A stretch of 64,000 nt of DNA from the NCBI GenBank assembly GCA_032717465.1, contig CM064666.1:21161732-21225731 (forward strand), written 5' to 3'. This DNA is from Coenobita brevimanus (taxonomy: Eukaryota; Arthropoda; Malacostraca; Decapoda; Coenobitidae). The position numbers and the translations under genes were made by a program. Numbering within the stretch: the first letter of the stretch is position 1; every line of letters begins with the position of its first letter. This document shows positions 10,861 to 23,500 of the stretch, in pieces. Under the pieces are notes generated by a model. It was not told where the DNA came from and did not search any database. It saw only the letters and a program-made list of their open reading frames with translations.

Positions 10861-13291
10861 TATCTATCTTCTATCTTCTATACCTGGGCTACTATGAGAC
10901 AAGACGACACTACTCCTCTGAACTGTCTGCATGTATACACACATTCATTCACCTCCAAAGGGGAGAAGGGACAGATCCTCATGTCACCACACTGCACAAG
11001 GGTCATCTGCGCAGTGCAATCAGCGACATCCGCGGCCCGACAGCAGAGCTGGTTTACCCCTGCCACATCATTATGGACCCATTCCTTACCTGCACCTGGC
11101 ATGATCAGGTGATCAGACCACATGCAGGAGACTGTCTCAGGTCTGCGTCATCACTTGCTATTCATTTGCAATATTTCTATCTTTCAAACACATGTGCCAT
11201 CACGCACAGCCACTCTTCCTTGCTCAACTAGAATCCCTCTCGCGTCCAATGCTCTCTTCACACTGTCCATCCATCCTATTCGTGGGTTTCCTCTCAGCCT
11301 TACACCTCTCATATCTGATCCAGTTCTCTTTTTCACCAAATCACTCATCATCCATTCTCTCCAAGTGCCCAAACCATTGTAACACCCTCTTCTCAATGCT
11401 TTGATCAGCCATCTCCCACAATTCCAGTAGCACTTCATCATTTCTCATGGCTTGATCCACTTCGCACTAGATGGCTGCCATTCACCTCACCTCCATTACA
11501 TTCAAACTTTTCCTCTCTGCTAAACCCATATTCCATGTTTCAACCCCATATAAAGCAGTCGGTACTGTACCACAACACCCCATACAGCCTTCTTTTACAT
11601 CCATTCTAAGCAAACGACATCTAAACACTTTTTCCGTTCCTTCCAGCACCTTTCCTACTTCATTCATTCTAAACTCCCTTCTCAGACTGTCTGGTTGCGT
11701 GAAGATCCACAGCAACATGTGACCCTAAATACTTAAAACACTCTACCTCCTCAAGCAACTCACCATGCAAAACTACTTACATCTGATCTACCTCACTGAA
11801 CCTACTTCATCACTTTACTCATATTCTCATTTACCCTGTTCTTTTCACACATCCTTCCAAACTCCTCTACCAAGTGTCACACTCTCTCTCTGATTTATCA
11901 GCCACCAGTGCAGTATCATCCACAAACAGCAGCTGATTCAGATTCCACTCTCTACCATCAGCATTTACCAGGCCTAAACACACACACACACACACACACA
12001 CACCCTCACACACACACATCCATATAGGCAGTAAGTATTAAACAACCAAGGTGACATCACACATCCTGCCACAGTCCCACTTTCCAGAGAGACCAATGAC
12101 TCACAAGTACTTCCCTTCTTCCCAGCGCTCTACTATTTACATAAAAACTTTTTAATTCCTTTTAGTAACCTACCATCAAGTCCATATATTGGTAAACAGT
12201 TCACAAAGCGTCCTTATTAGTTCTATCATACGCTTTCTCTAAATCCATGAACCCCAAAACACATCCTTGCATTTCGTTAAATACTTTCCACACACCTGTC
12301 TCACAGCAAATACCTGATCCATGCATACCTCCCTCCCTCCTAAAGCCACACTGCTCATCACCAATAACACCTTCTGTACCCTCTCTAACTCCCTAAAAAC
12401 ACTCTAATATACATTTCACCTACAACACTCAACAGACTTATACCCCTAAAGCTAGTGCATCTCATGACTTATCACCCTTACCTTTATTCAACGGTACCAC
12501 ACAGTACTTGCCCAGTCAACTGTAAGACACAAAACACAAAACAATCTTATACCAACCACTCAACAATATTTCTGTCATGTTATTAGTGAGACACCCACAC
12601 TTTTCCTTGTCAAATAAACATGAATAAACTGTTGCAAACTTTTCTAAACTTGGTTATTGTATTGCATAATATGACGAAATCATTCAAGTCTCCCAACACA
12701 TTTATTCCTTGCACCCTTCCATCTAAGGCCAACTGATAAGCCTCCCTTTCCTCCTCTACACTTAACAATCTTCAAAATACTCCTCCTATCTCTTCCTTAC
12801 TGCATCCATCTCAATTAACATCTTTCCATCCTCTGCTTTTACTTGCTCTTCCTTCCCAGACTCTCCTTCTCACTATTCTATCTACCTTCCAAAACTGGGA
12901 AGTATTCTCAGTGAGAGTCACCCACTTCACTCTCATCTGCTTCCACTTTAGCTATCATGCACAAAACCTGTCGTCTCTGACCCTCATTTTCCCTTGTACC
13001 TCTCATATGACACCTCATCCTTCCTCTGCAGCCACACTTCATATGCACTTCTCTGCTCAACCACAGCCATACTTACTTTCTTGCACCATCATTCACTTCC
13101 CGTTCTTACACCACCACCCACTTGCCTCACACCACACACCTCCTTCATGCCCCACCACAGCACTCTTAAACAATATCTGCCATTATCACCCTCCCTCGTG
13201 TACCACTGCTCCCAGCGAACACAACCTCCTCCTCATGTACTACCCCAACTCACCACTTTCAATACCCTTCCTCATGCCACACCTAACTCTC
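10861..13291 (-). pseudogene. LINE B copy 3, old and heavily degraded
   Basis: Minus-strand LINE B relative. The 3' tail starts at about 10861, the C-terminal MRGVRLRGNPRIGWMDSVK lies in 11184-11441, and nearly the whole RT and endonuclease track can be followed by nucleotide similarity to 58-61 kb. Small indels are dense, and a (CA)n tract at 11976-12003 followed by related CA/CT sequence replaces a stretch near the RT palm. No long frame survives. It stops at 13291, at the first base of the LTR element, in mid endonuclease. Confidence 0.8.
11976..12020. repeat. (CA)n microsatellite in LINE B copy 3
   Basis: CA run with a short CCCT interruption, inside the degraded LINE B copy. Confidence 0.85.
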
Positions 13292-14288
13292 TGTCACGAG
13301 TCGGCTCGTGACATCATTTGGTGGGATACTGCGAACTCTAGTGGAATCCCAGTGTTTATCATTCAGTTAAATGCTCACCCGGTCGAGAGTGTTTTCAAAA
13401 CAATTTTTCACTGTCATAAGTGATCGTCTTTGTGCGAGACATTAGCGCTTCTGCTGAGCGATTTATTTTGGGCATGTTTTGCTCATTCTAGCCGTTAGTA
13501 ATGCTGCCACAGCACTTGCCTCTTTCCCACGAGTTAGTCAAGATTTGTACACCACGGAAGCAGGTAGTGTGTGGCAATGTCCTTCCTCAACGACACCTAG
13601 TTCCCACTGCCGCCGTATTTCCACTTAGCTGTGATTGGCGAGAGACAGCGAGTGCAGTGTCCTTCCAGTAACGACGCCTAGTCATCCGCTTTGTCCACTT
13701 TTCTGACCAGTATTTTCTTTTCGTTTTCCTAGGCTTAAGAGTTTAGCTTTTGAGTGCGCGAGTGAGTGCGATCTCATTATCTGAATTCACTTTGAAATGT
13801 AACGTTAAATTTATTTCTTTGTAATCAATAAATTTAACAGTTCTTTTTCTCGAGCTTAATGTAATGTAAACTCATGTTTCATTTCTCCACTGAGCTTATT
13901 TCACTTAGCTCTTAGCTTGCATAAACGCTTTGCTATTCATAACTGGTACTTAAGCCAGTCCTGTTGTATTAAACTTAAAATCTGTTGTGCCATCTAGGAA
14001 TTAACGCATCAGCAAGAATCCGTTATTAATAGCATTAGTTATTGTTTGTCAGGGGTGGAGTCACTTTCTCCAGAGGCCAACAGTACTAATAAACAGCATT
14101 TGTGAGTAATTAGTCTCTGCTGTGTACTGTCGAGAAAGTTTATAAATTCTCGTTCTTAGAGAATCCGCGAAGCAAGCCAGCATAAAGTAATCATTGCTTG
14201 ATTTTTAGCAAGACAATTCATTGTCCTGTTCTCAGTATTACTGAACATTATCCTTTAATATTGCATTTATCTTAAAAACCCCGTGACA
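13292..14288 (+). repeat. 5' LTR
   Basis: Starts TG and ends CA. Almost the whole length repeats at 18023-19013 with scattered substitutions and small indels. Its first 22 bases form a hairpin: arms TGTCACGAG and CTCGTGACA around TCGG. The polyadenylation-like aataaa occurs near 13826. Confidence 0.9.
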
Positions 14289-14290
14289 AT

Positions 14291-14308
14291 TGGCGACCTC
14301 ATTCCAGG
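14291..14308 (+). other. putative primer-binding site
   Basis: TGGCGACCTCATTCCAGG starts two bases after the 5' LTR. The TGGCGACC start resembles the tRNA-Arg-type binding site of mdg1/412-like gypsy elements. The tRNA assignment is inference. Confidence 0.5.
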
Positions 14309-14639
14309 ATATTAACTCCTAGCTCTTAAAGCTATTCACGAGATAATACTCACTCGTTCATACTTAGGTATCTATCATTAAAGTCTATAGGCACTACCTT
14401 ACTGGTGATTACTGATTCATTTTTATTTACATAATAGTTTTCACAGTCAGTTGTTTGTTTAATTTTCTTTCTTTACCAGTTTAATTAGATAAACCTTGTC
14501 ACCACTAACCTGTGCGTATATTCTTTATTCTCGATTATTGACATCTTTCTCTGAAAAAAATCGCAGTCAGTACTGAGTCGCTAGTTATTTAGATTGAGCC
14601 AGCGTCTATGTACAGGAAGCTAAAGATACGGACCTTACT

Positions 14640-16051
14640 GACCCAGAAAAAATTCAAAACTATGTCCTCTCACGGTTTAATTACGAGCAACAACGTGAGA
14701 AAGAGGCTCGTGAAGAACGCGAAAGAGAACGTGAACACGAGCGAAAACAATGCGAGGAACGTGAGAAAGAACGTGAACACGAGCGAAAACAATGCGAACT
14801 CGAGTTAGAACAAGAGCGAAAACAATGCGAACTCGAGCTAGTACAAGAGCGAGAACAACACGAATACGAGCATGAACAACGAGACAGAGAACGAGAACAC
14901 GAACGTGCCGAGCAAGAAGCACACGAAAAACATGAAGTGCTGAAGCTCAAGCGAGATTCCTTGGCTTCAGACACATCTGGTGCAGCTGGCCAAAGCTCCA
15001 TGAGCGTTCTCCCTGCACATATTATGGCAACCCCACACATCAAGCTTCCCCCATACAAAGATGGCGAGTGAATCGAGCCATACATAGCTCGTTTTGAAGA
15101 CATGGCTCAACTTTATCAGCTGGATGATGCAGCTAAGCGGCTTCAGTTTCTTAGCCTGTTGAGGGCTCTGCCCTCGATATTCTCCACAGAATTCGTGGAG
15201 ACAATCTCACGTATGAGATGATAAAGGCTGCACTCGTCAAAGCATACAGTCTCACAGTTGACAACGCCAAGAGTCAGTTCATGAGGGCGCGTTTACAGGA
15301 TAAGGAGACTGCCGTTCAGTTTCTTGACCGGCTTACTGCTTACTTAGATGAGTGGATGGAGAGAGATGAAACTCCTTCCACGCGTAAGGGGATAATTGAC
15401 CTTATGCTGCGCACGCAGCTGGAAAAGTCGTGGCCTACTGAACTTATGGCTCAACTTAAGATCTGCCAGGTAAGAGATGCCAGCCAAATGGTGAAGAAGG
15501 CTGATGCATTCTTTACTGCATTAGGGTATCAAACTCGCATGCAGTATACCTGGAACAGGAAACCTGATAAATCTGGGAAACCATCTCAGACTGAACCCCA
15601 GCAACAAGGCCATCCTCAGAGTAATGGCCAAGGTCCAAAACCGCAGAGGAAGGACCAGGGGCAAAACACTCAGAAGCCTGAGTGGAAGAGGTACAACAAG
15701 TACCCTAACCAGCAGCAGTATCAGCCACGCAACCGACTGTTGGGACTGTCCTTTTCACCACCAGCTCAAGTGAATAGGAGGCAGGTGGCGAATGCAGCCT
15801 TCATTCCTCAGCAGCAGCACGGTGGTCACGTCCCTACCAGTACGGGTACTCCCCCACAGTTCTCTAGTCCCACAGTGACAAAGAACCCCCCTCCACGGAT
15901 GGCCAATGTTTCATCTCCCCAAGCAGTGAGTACGACCCCTCAAGTATCAAATTCTCAAGGCACCATGTTTGCCGCATCATTTTTCAGCAGCTTAATCAGT
16001 GCTGCTTCCTCCACAGGCCCTCCCACAGCTGATAGTACCTTCCTTGTTTAG
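14640..16051 (+). pseudogene. gag of the LTR element (stop and frameshift)
   Basis: Structural (capsid) gene of the LTR element. The first part (about 14680-14950) encodes a very charged Glu/Arg/Gln coiled coil (repeats of REHERKQCE), then KLPPYKDGE, a premature TGA at 15069, IEPYIARFEDMAQLYQLDD, and after a frameshift near 15215 the 15218-16051 frame (YEMIKAALVKAYSLTV, FLDRLTAYLDEWMERDE, TELMAQLKICQVRDASQMVK). This arrangement is typical of gypsy-type gag in aquatic arthropods. The C-terminus is Gln/Pro-rich and no CCHC knuckle is seen. Confidence 0.75.
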
Positions 16052-16315
16052 CCAGGGTTTGTGGGAGACATTCCTGTGAAGGTCCTGAGAGACAATGGTT
16101 CCTCAGGTTGCTCTGTCAAGCAGAGTCTAGTTCGGCCTGAGCAGTACACAGGTCGACAGATCCAAGCTAACCTTATTGATGGATCAGTGAGATTGTTCCC
16201 TGAGGCATGTATCCAGGTGGCATCTCCATTTTACACAGGTACGACACTCGCAGTTGTCATGCCAGAACCTTTATTTAATCATAGGCAATATTCCCGGTGC
16301 CAAGCATAGTTGCAC
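16052..16315 (+). pseudogene. protease remnant of the LTR element
   Basis: Follows gag after a TAG. VGDIPVKVLRDNGSSGCSV corresponds to the aspartic protease active site, but the catalytic Asp-Thr-Gly reads Asp-Asn-Gly. LIDGSVRLFPEA follows, then in another frame IIGNIPGAKH, the usual protease end in this group. The Thr-to-Asn change and frame breaks make it inactive. Confidence 0.65.
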
Positions 16316-16439
16316 CGAAGATGACGCTACTCAGACTTCGGCCGCATAAACACGAGCCATGACTGAGGCTCCAAACTGTGTCACCCCTGTGACCATTGAA
16401 TCGCCGCAAGATCTAATGTGTAGCCAAATTGTTGTTCAA

Positions 16440-16850
16440 GAACAACATTCTGACCTGACACTTGCTGCCGTGTGGAAGAAACAAAAGGGTAGATAAAGTA
16501 TTCACGAGAAGGTCCAGCCAAGTTCCTTCGCAAACGAGGACGGCTCTACCGTGAGTCACGAACACCCGAGGGCGAGGTTCATCTGCAGTTTGTTGTTCCC
16601 GCCAAGTACCGCCAAGTAGTGTTACAATGGGGTCATTGTTCAGCCTCAGGAGGTCCCATGGGCAAAAGGAAGACCCAGGGCCATATCCGAGCTGACTTTT
16701 TCTGGACAGGGATGGGACGAGACATAGATAGTTTTGTGCATTCCTGCAATGTGTGTCCACGTACCACGAATCAGGGACATGTCCTTCCTGCGCCGTTTGA
16801 AACCACACCCATAATCTCTGAGTCAGTTGAGACAGGGCAGTGGTAATGTG
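16440..16850 (+). pseudogene. integrase zinc-finger remnant
   Basis: Frames in 16500-16846 give FLRKRGRLYRES, VVPAKYRQVVL, GHIRADFFWTGMGRDIDSFV and SCNVCPRTTNQ, which is the H-H-C-C N-terminal zinc-binding region of gypsy integrases. The first His block is altered (HCSASGGPMGK). It sits about 130 bases after the protease end, so RT and RNase H (normally over 1.5 kb) have been lost. The DDE core is also missing. Confidence 0.75.
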
Positions 16851-18022
16851 AGGGTAGACCTGATGTCTCGCCTACTAACTGATGACTAATATGGGCAATT
16901 GTTGTATGCTGGGTTCCATAAGACAGGCGTTCTCAGAGATCTGAGTAATCCAAGGACCAGCCTGGTTCCCAGTTAAAAGTGTAAACCTGACGTCTCACCC
17001 GTTGGCCCCATGGGACACAGTATGTCCAGGGCCTGTACATATACATGTATACCATAAGTTAATGGGGAAGTTTGAGAACTCCGCAGAGACAGTCCGAGGC
17101 TGTGTATGAATTACCTTGTGGAACATCTCGAGCTGTGGGCCTCTCTGAGGATTCCCGGAAAATGCACAATATCCACATGAGTGTTCACACCCACGGTGGG
17201 TGTTAAAACGTGACCTGCCCGAGACTGCGTAGGGATTCTCAGCTTCCTGTTATTAGTCGTAAGTGTAGTGTTAGGTTAACCAGTAAACTGCCCGTTCTCA
17301 GAGATTTGAGCAATTCAAGAACTGACACGTTTCCTGGTTAATAATGTTAGGTTAACTAGTAAACTGCACGTTCTAAGAGATTTGAGCAATTCAAGAACTG
17401 GCACGTTTCCTAGTTAATAAACGTTAATCAGTAAACTATAAGGGTTCTAAGCAATTTGTGAATTCAAGAATTACGTTTCCTGGTTAATAATGACATAAGT
17501 ACTGATTGCTAGGCAGAGAGAGAGAAAAATAACAGTTCTGATGTTCCATCTTAATTCCTTTCGCAGGTGCAGCTGGTGGGTGCAGCATTGCCGTGCAGAT
17601 CAGCTGGTCATCCCTGTCGCATGCTGCCGCTTCTCTTCTGCCTCGTTGTCATTAATTACTATAAAATTGCATTACATGATTTTACATGTAGGCACAGTTA
17701 CACCACAACTGTCACACCTACACCATGTATTACATACATTACGCTACATAACAATTAGTTGTTAACGTAAATGTAGCGAACTTTTAGCTCAGTTTGACCC
17801 GAGTACAGGATTTTTCACCGTCGTCATGGAGTTTTTCCCTCAAGCTTGCTTCTATTAACGTAAATACGAGGTTTTTTCGCTCACTGGCGACTACGACTTT
17901 CTCCTGTAGCAGGATAGCACACACACACCACAGTGTGAATCGTGTGATTGAGTATGATTTATATGAATGTATATTGAAATTTTTTTTCCTGGAAAAAATT
18001 TTCAACTTTTGATGGGGCGTAA
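16851..18022 (+). other. 3' non-coding part of the LTR element
   Basis: No coding frame of note. Holds a tandem repeat (17268-17495). The end (gatggggcgtaa) takes the place of a polypurine tract but is a poor one. Confidence 0.5.
17268..17495 (+). repeat. about 77-bp tandem repeat, three copies
   Basis: Unit gttaggttaaccagtaaact ... ttctaagagatttgagcaat ... cacgtttcctggttaataat repeats three times, the third more diverged. A further weak relative lies near 16925-16980. Confidence 0.75.
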
Positions 18023-19013
18023 TGTCACGAGTCGGCTCGTGATATCATTTGGTGGGAAACTGCAAACTCTAGTGGAATCCTAGTGTTTATCGTTCAGTTA
18101 ACCGCTCACCCGGTCGAGAGTGTTTTCAAAACAATTTTTCACCGTCATAAGTGATCGTCTTTGTGCGAGACACTAGCGCTTCTGCTGAGCGATTTATTTT
18201 GGGCATGTTTTGCTCATTCTAGCCGTTAGTAATGCTGCCACAGCACTTCCCTTTTTCCCATAAGTTAGTCAGTCAAAATTTGTACACCACGGAAGCAGGT
18301 AGTGTATGGCAGTCCTTCCTCAACGACACCTAGTTCCCACCGCTGCCGTATTCCCACTTAGCTGTGATTGGCGAGAGACAGTGAGTGCAGTGTCCTTCCA
18401 GTAATGACGCCCAGTCATCCGCTTTGTCCACTTTTCTGACCAGTATTTTCTTTTCGTTTTCCTAGGCTTAAGAGATTAGCTTTTGAGTGAGCGAATGAGT
18501 GCGATCTCTTTATTTGAATTCACTTTGAAATGTAATGTTAAATTTATTTCTTTGTAATCAATAAATTTAAGTTTTTTTTTCTCGAGCTTAATGTAATGTA
18601 AACTCGAGTTTCATTTCTCCATTGAGCTTATTTCACTTAGCTCCTAGCTTGCATAAACGCTTTGCTATTCATAACTGGTACTTAGGCCAGTCTTGTTGTA
18701 TTAAACTTAAAATCCGTTGTGCCATCTAGGAGTTAACGCATCAGCAAGAATCTGTATAGCATTCGTTATTGTTTGTCAGGGGTGGAGTCACTTTCTCCAG
18801 AGGCCAACAGTACTAATAAACAGCATTTGTAAGTAATTAGTCTCTGCTGTGTACTGTTGAGAAAGTTTATAAATTCTCGTTCTTAGAGAATCGGCGAAGC
18901 AAGCCAGGTAAAGTAATCACTGCTTGATTTTTAGCAAGACAATTCATTGTCCTGTTCTCAGTATTACTGAACATTATCCTTTAATATTGCATTTATCTTA
19001 TAAACCCCGTGAC
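18023..19013 (+). repeat. 3' LTR
   Basis: Second copy of the LTR, starting TGTCACGAG. Its last base(s) are replaced: ...CCCCGTGAC then ccccatgg. The flank beyond is LINE C, not the LINE B that flanks the 5' LTR. Confidence 0.88.
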
Positions 19014-19665
19014 CCCATGGAAGCCATAATCATTCCAGAGAAAATCAAAGATGTACTGCCTGAGAGCCTCCCAATCCACAGCTCCACAATGCCACAGACG
19101 TCGTTTCTTTGGAGGGTCCACAGGCCATAACGGAGCAATAGGACAGGTTAAGGTGATAAGGTTGTGATCGGAGGAGCCCAACGGAGAGAAAAGATTAACA
19201 GTGTAAACAGAAGGATTAGTTGTAAGGAAGAGGTTAAGTATGTTGGAGCTCTTTCCAAGGTGGTCAGGGATACGGGTAGGGTACTATATAAGCTGCTCTA
19301 GGTCATTAAGGATAGAAAAGGTGTAGGCTTGTTCACCAGGTGGATCAGTGAAAGGAGAGTAGAGCCAAAGGTGGTCCTCCCTGGGGACTCCGAGGCTTTA
19401 TATTTCGAGGCCATGATCATTTTTTAAAATCTGGAAAGGAAGTGTCGTGTGTACTGTGCATGTAGTTTGGTGTTGATAGTTAGAGAAACTTGAATTGGAG
19501 AGCATGCTGGCCTACTCTCTGTGTTACTGAAACACTGAAAACGTTCAGCAAAGAGGGATGGTCGTGAACTAGTCCCAAGGGCTGATGAAACTGGAGCTCT
19601 AGCTCTCCCTGTCATCAGCTTTCCATCCGCCTTGGGAGTACTGCCCTGCTCGACTAGTGCTTCAG
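19014..19665 (-). pseudogene. LINE C 5' fragment
   Basis: Minus-strand piece matching the first part of the LINE C at 30765-31860. The frame at 18993-19181 reads GSSDHNLITLTCPIA (end of the APE endonuclease) and DPPKKRRLWHCGAVDWEALR. The 5' UTR is shared too (tccatccgccttgggagtac versus its complement at about 30780-30800). Cut at 19013 by the LTR. Confidence 0.8.
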
Positions 19666-19738
19666 TCTACTCAGATGAAAATTCTGTAGTCTAAAATTTC
19701 TATACGACACAAGTCAGTTTGTCTGGAATTGTCGTATT

Positions 19739-19833
19739 GATTATAATTACATATGAGGGTCTTTGTCTTACGGATTATAATTACATATGAGGGTCTTTGT
19801 CTTACGGATTATAATTACATATGAGGGTCTTTA
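19739..19833. repeat. 34-bp tandem repeat, 2.8 copies
   Basis: gattataattacatatgagg followed by gtctttgtcttacg, repeated at 19739, 19773 and 19807 with essentially no divergence, so a recent expansion. Confidence 0.9.
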
Positions 19834-20366
19834 CTCTGTCTCCCATTACCCCCCAAAAATATCCCAATTACCCACATGTGGGTAACTACCAATTAGTTGG
19901 GAACTATTGCTCTCCAAGTTCGTACTCAAGAAGAATACTTGCAACATTTTTACCGGTCTCTCTCCCTCTCTCTCTCTCTCTAGCCTACCATGTAAAAATA
20001 TGGTAGATGTGCGGTTTCTTCCTGTGCATTCAGAGAAAATAGAGAAACTGTAGATCCAATCCTTCGATGTGCATGCCAATTTGAATTAATTATAATACAG
20101 TAAAATACTACCGCCGCATCATAAAAGAAGCTAGTATTCCGATGTAAAAGCCACATGACGCATTGTTGGAATGTGTGAAGGGGTGATACTCCAGGATACA
20201 ATCTGTAATTTGTCATCGTCATCACCATAGTAGTTGCAGTAGTGGTTCATTCACTTTAATTTGGTCTAGATATATGCCTTTCTGTGGCATATTTCTCATC
20301 TCCCAGTGGCAAAACATGACAATACTGTGGGTCAACATCCATTCCGTTGCACCTTCTCGTCACTAG
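19834..20366. other. no gene recognised
   Basis: Contains an 18-bp perfect palindrome (19868-19885) and a (CT)n run near 19963-19981. No coding region supported. Confidence 0.45.
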
Positions 20367-20589
20367 CATCATATTATGGTTTGATTGATTGATTGTAGTA
20401 GAAACTGGTGGCGCAACTGCTAAGGTCATATGCCGCCGGACAAGCTAAAACTCATGGCAAATAAATAGTGCATGATCGATATAAAGTCAATAACTTTTTT
20501 CTAGAAATAAAACACTGAAAATAATACAACAATAGTTAAAAGAGAAAACAATTTCTTATAAAAGTTGAAGTAGGCCCGCCTCGTGAAGA

Positions 20590-23500
20590 AAACCAAAAAC
20601 ATCAGTAAAATCGCTATGGACTCCACCAAGCATCGAGGAGAGTCAGTAGGCACCATCTACCCCTGTATGCCTATGGAGGAAACTCCGACGCAGGTCCCCC
20701 AAGCTTGGACACTCGACCAGCAAGTGACGGACAGTAAGGGGAACAAAGCAATCATCATAGTACGGTTGAGTCTCACCACTCATCAGGAACCCATGTGTAA
20801 GCCGTGAGTGCCCAATGCGAAGCCTAGCAAGAGCTACCTCCAATCGCCGAGGCATGGAAGGGAGAACCCTTGGCACAACCACTCTCTGGAAGACCTCTTT
20901 CAGCTTATTATGAGCAACACCATCCCAGCGTCTCTGCCAACACACATGCATTCTGTCCTGCAAGTAAGGTGTTAGATCAGATGCGGGAAGCGGATATTCT
21001 GTTGGGGGCTGTTGAGTAGCCGCAGCCTTGGCCAATGCATCCGCAGTCTCATGCCCACCACACCAACATGTGCGGGAACCCAGTAAAAATCCACTCTCTT
21101 CCCCCGACGACGAATGAGGAACAGCCACTCCAAAATAGCTAAAACTAAGGAATGGGAAGAGTTAAAAAGAGTCCAGGGCCAAAAGCGCCCCTTGAGAGTC
21201 ACTAAAAATAGTAAAATAATTGTCAGGGTGAACAAACACCAACTTCAAGGCTAAAATGATGGCTGACAACTCTGCAGTAAAAACTGTGGTAACCAAAGGA
21301 AGACTACCTCCATGGCTAAAATTGGGAAATACCACTCCAAAACCAACACCTGATGCAGATTTAGAGCCATCAGTATACACAGGCACAGAACCACCATGAC
21401 TAGAAGAATGTTCTAAAAATAATCTTAAAAGACACTGAGGAGCGATAAAATCCTTTGAGAACCTGCAATAGGCCTGCAGAAAGTTACCTTGGGCAATATC
21501 CAAGGTGCAACCCTTGGGATCCGAACAGGACTGACAAGTACTGCAGACAAACCATACCCCTCCATTATATCCTGAACCCTATAGCCAAATGGACGAGGCA
21601 TACGAGGGTGTCTACTATAACACAAAAGACAAGACTGTTTCGTCCACCCTCACAGACAAGTGAGTCTGGAAGGCGACGGATCCGGAGCCAGCACCGCACT
21701 GCAACAGACTGACGTATTAGATCTAAGGGAGGCACACCAGCTTCCACCAATGAGCTGGGAATTGCAGAGGACCGAAAAGACCCTGTTGCAAGGCGAAGAC
21801 CAGCATGATAGACAGCATCTAGAGTTTTAAGTCTTGATTCCGTGGCAGAGGAATATACCTCACAGCCATATGACAGCTTAGAGGTTACAAATACCTGAAA
21901 CAAATGCAAGTGTCTCCTTTGATCAGCATCCCAAGAGGTATGGGACAGGACCCTCAATAGACTGAAAGCCTTCATACATGATGTTTTAAGATTTGCCAAG
22001 TGTGAGACCCATGTCAAACGACAATCAAAAGTCAGGCCCAAGAATTTTGTCTCTGTCACACAACGGAGTCTCCTGCCACAAAGCTGGAGATCAGGGTCCG
22101 GGTGCCCCTCTCATCCTACAGAAGTGCATAGCCACAGTCTTTGAAGGGGAAAACCGAAAACCCTTGGAAGTGGCCCAGGCAGAAATCTTGTCCAAGGCAA
22201 GTTGCATACGCCGCTCAATAGCAGACATGCGGGAGCCAGAAAACCATTTAGCTAAGTCATCCACATAAAGGGATGAGGATACCCAAGCAGGCAGTGTCAA
22301 TGATACCATTAATGGCCACTGCAAACAGGGAAACACTTAAGACACTCCCCTGTGGGACACCTTCCTCCTGGCACAGTGGCACAGAGAGGGTAGAACCCAC
22401 ACGGACCCAAAATACACGATCAGTCAAGAAGTCTCCAAGCAACACAGGCAGGCTACCACGTAAACCAAAGACATGAAGTTGTTGGAGGATGCCATGGCGC
22501 CAGGCAGTGTCATAAGCCTTCTCAAGGTCAAAAAACACAGCAACAAGATGTTGCTTGGAAGCAAAGGCTTCACAGATTGACGCCTCGAGCCTGATAAGGT
22601 TGTCTGATGTGCACCGTAATTTACGGAAACCACTCTGCAACGGAGAGAGAAAGCAACCCTTCTCCAGAAACCACATGAGCCTGACACTGACCATCTTTTC
22701 GAACAGCTTGCACACACATGATGTTAAAGTGATAGGGCGATAGTTGGAGACTTGGGAATGGTCTTTACCAGGCTTGGGAAAGGGGAGGACAATACCCAAC
22801 TTCCAACTCCTTGGAACAGAGCCCTCACTCCAAACCCTGTAAAAAAGTTCCAATAAAAACTGAAGTGAATCAGTCGGAAGATGACGCAGTATAGCGTATG
22901 GAATATCGTCAGGCCCGGGAGCAGTGTCACGACACTCTGAAAGGGCAGCACGCAGCTCACGGAGGTTGAACTCTGAATTACATGGCTCTCCGCCACGTGA
23001 GCGAAAGTCAAGACCCAGCCTCTCCTGATTCCTACGAAAGGTAGCAAATGGCTGAGAAGGATCCTTTTTGAAGACGGAGTAAAACTGATCTGCAAAAGCA
23101 GAGGCTACTGCATCTGGTGCAGACACAAGTTCTCCGTGAAGGCGCAACACCGGAGGGGAGGGGGGCGAGAACCTACCAGATATCTTGCGCACCTTTTTCC
23201 ACACCATAGACATTGAAGTTGAAGATGTAACTGTAGAAACATACGACCTCCACGAGTTATGGCGAGCATTCTTCACGACCCATCTATAGTGTGCACGTGC
23301 TTTGCGAAACTGTATTTTTAGAAAAACATTACGATTGGCAAAATACCGACGAGCAGCTGCTTTTTAAGTTCCCTTTGCTATGGAGCAGTCATCATTCCAC
23401 CATGGCACAGGTCTCCAGGAAAAAATACCAGAAGTCCGTGGGATAGAATGAACCCCTGCTGAGAAAATGGTCTTAGTAAAATAACATTCGGCATCATCGA

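Larger units (their letters stand above)
13292..19013 (+). mobile_element. Ty3/gypsy-type LTR retrotransposon, internally deleted
   Basis: Two direct LTRs of about 1 kb flank about 3.7 kb. The 5' LTR starts TGTCACGAG and ends CCGTGACA. A PBS-like sequence, gag, a protease remnant and an integrase zinc-finger remnant lie inside; RT, RNase H and the integrase core are gone, so it cannot move alone. The left flank is LINE B and the right flank is LINE C, with no shared target duplication. The 3' LTR ends GAC instead of GACA. Confidence 0.85.

Noticed and set aside
13292..19013. Endogenous retrovirus with envelope gene
   Set aside because: No envelope-like frame between the integrase remnant and the 3' LTR; a plain gypsy-type retrotransposon remnant explains it.
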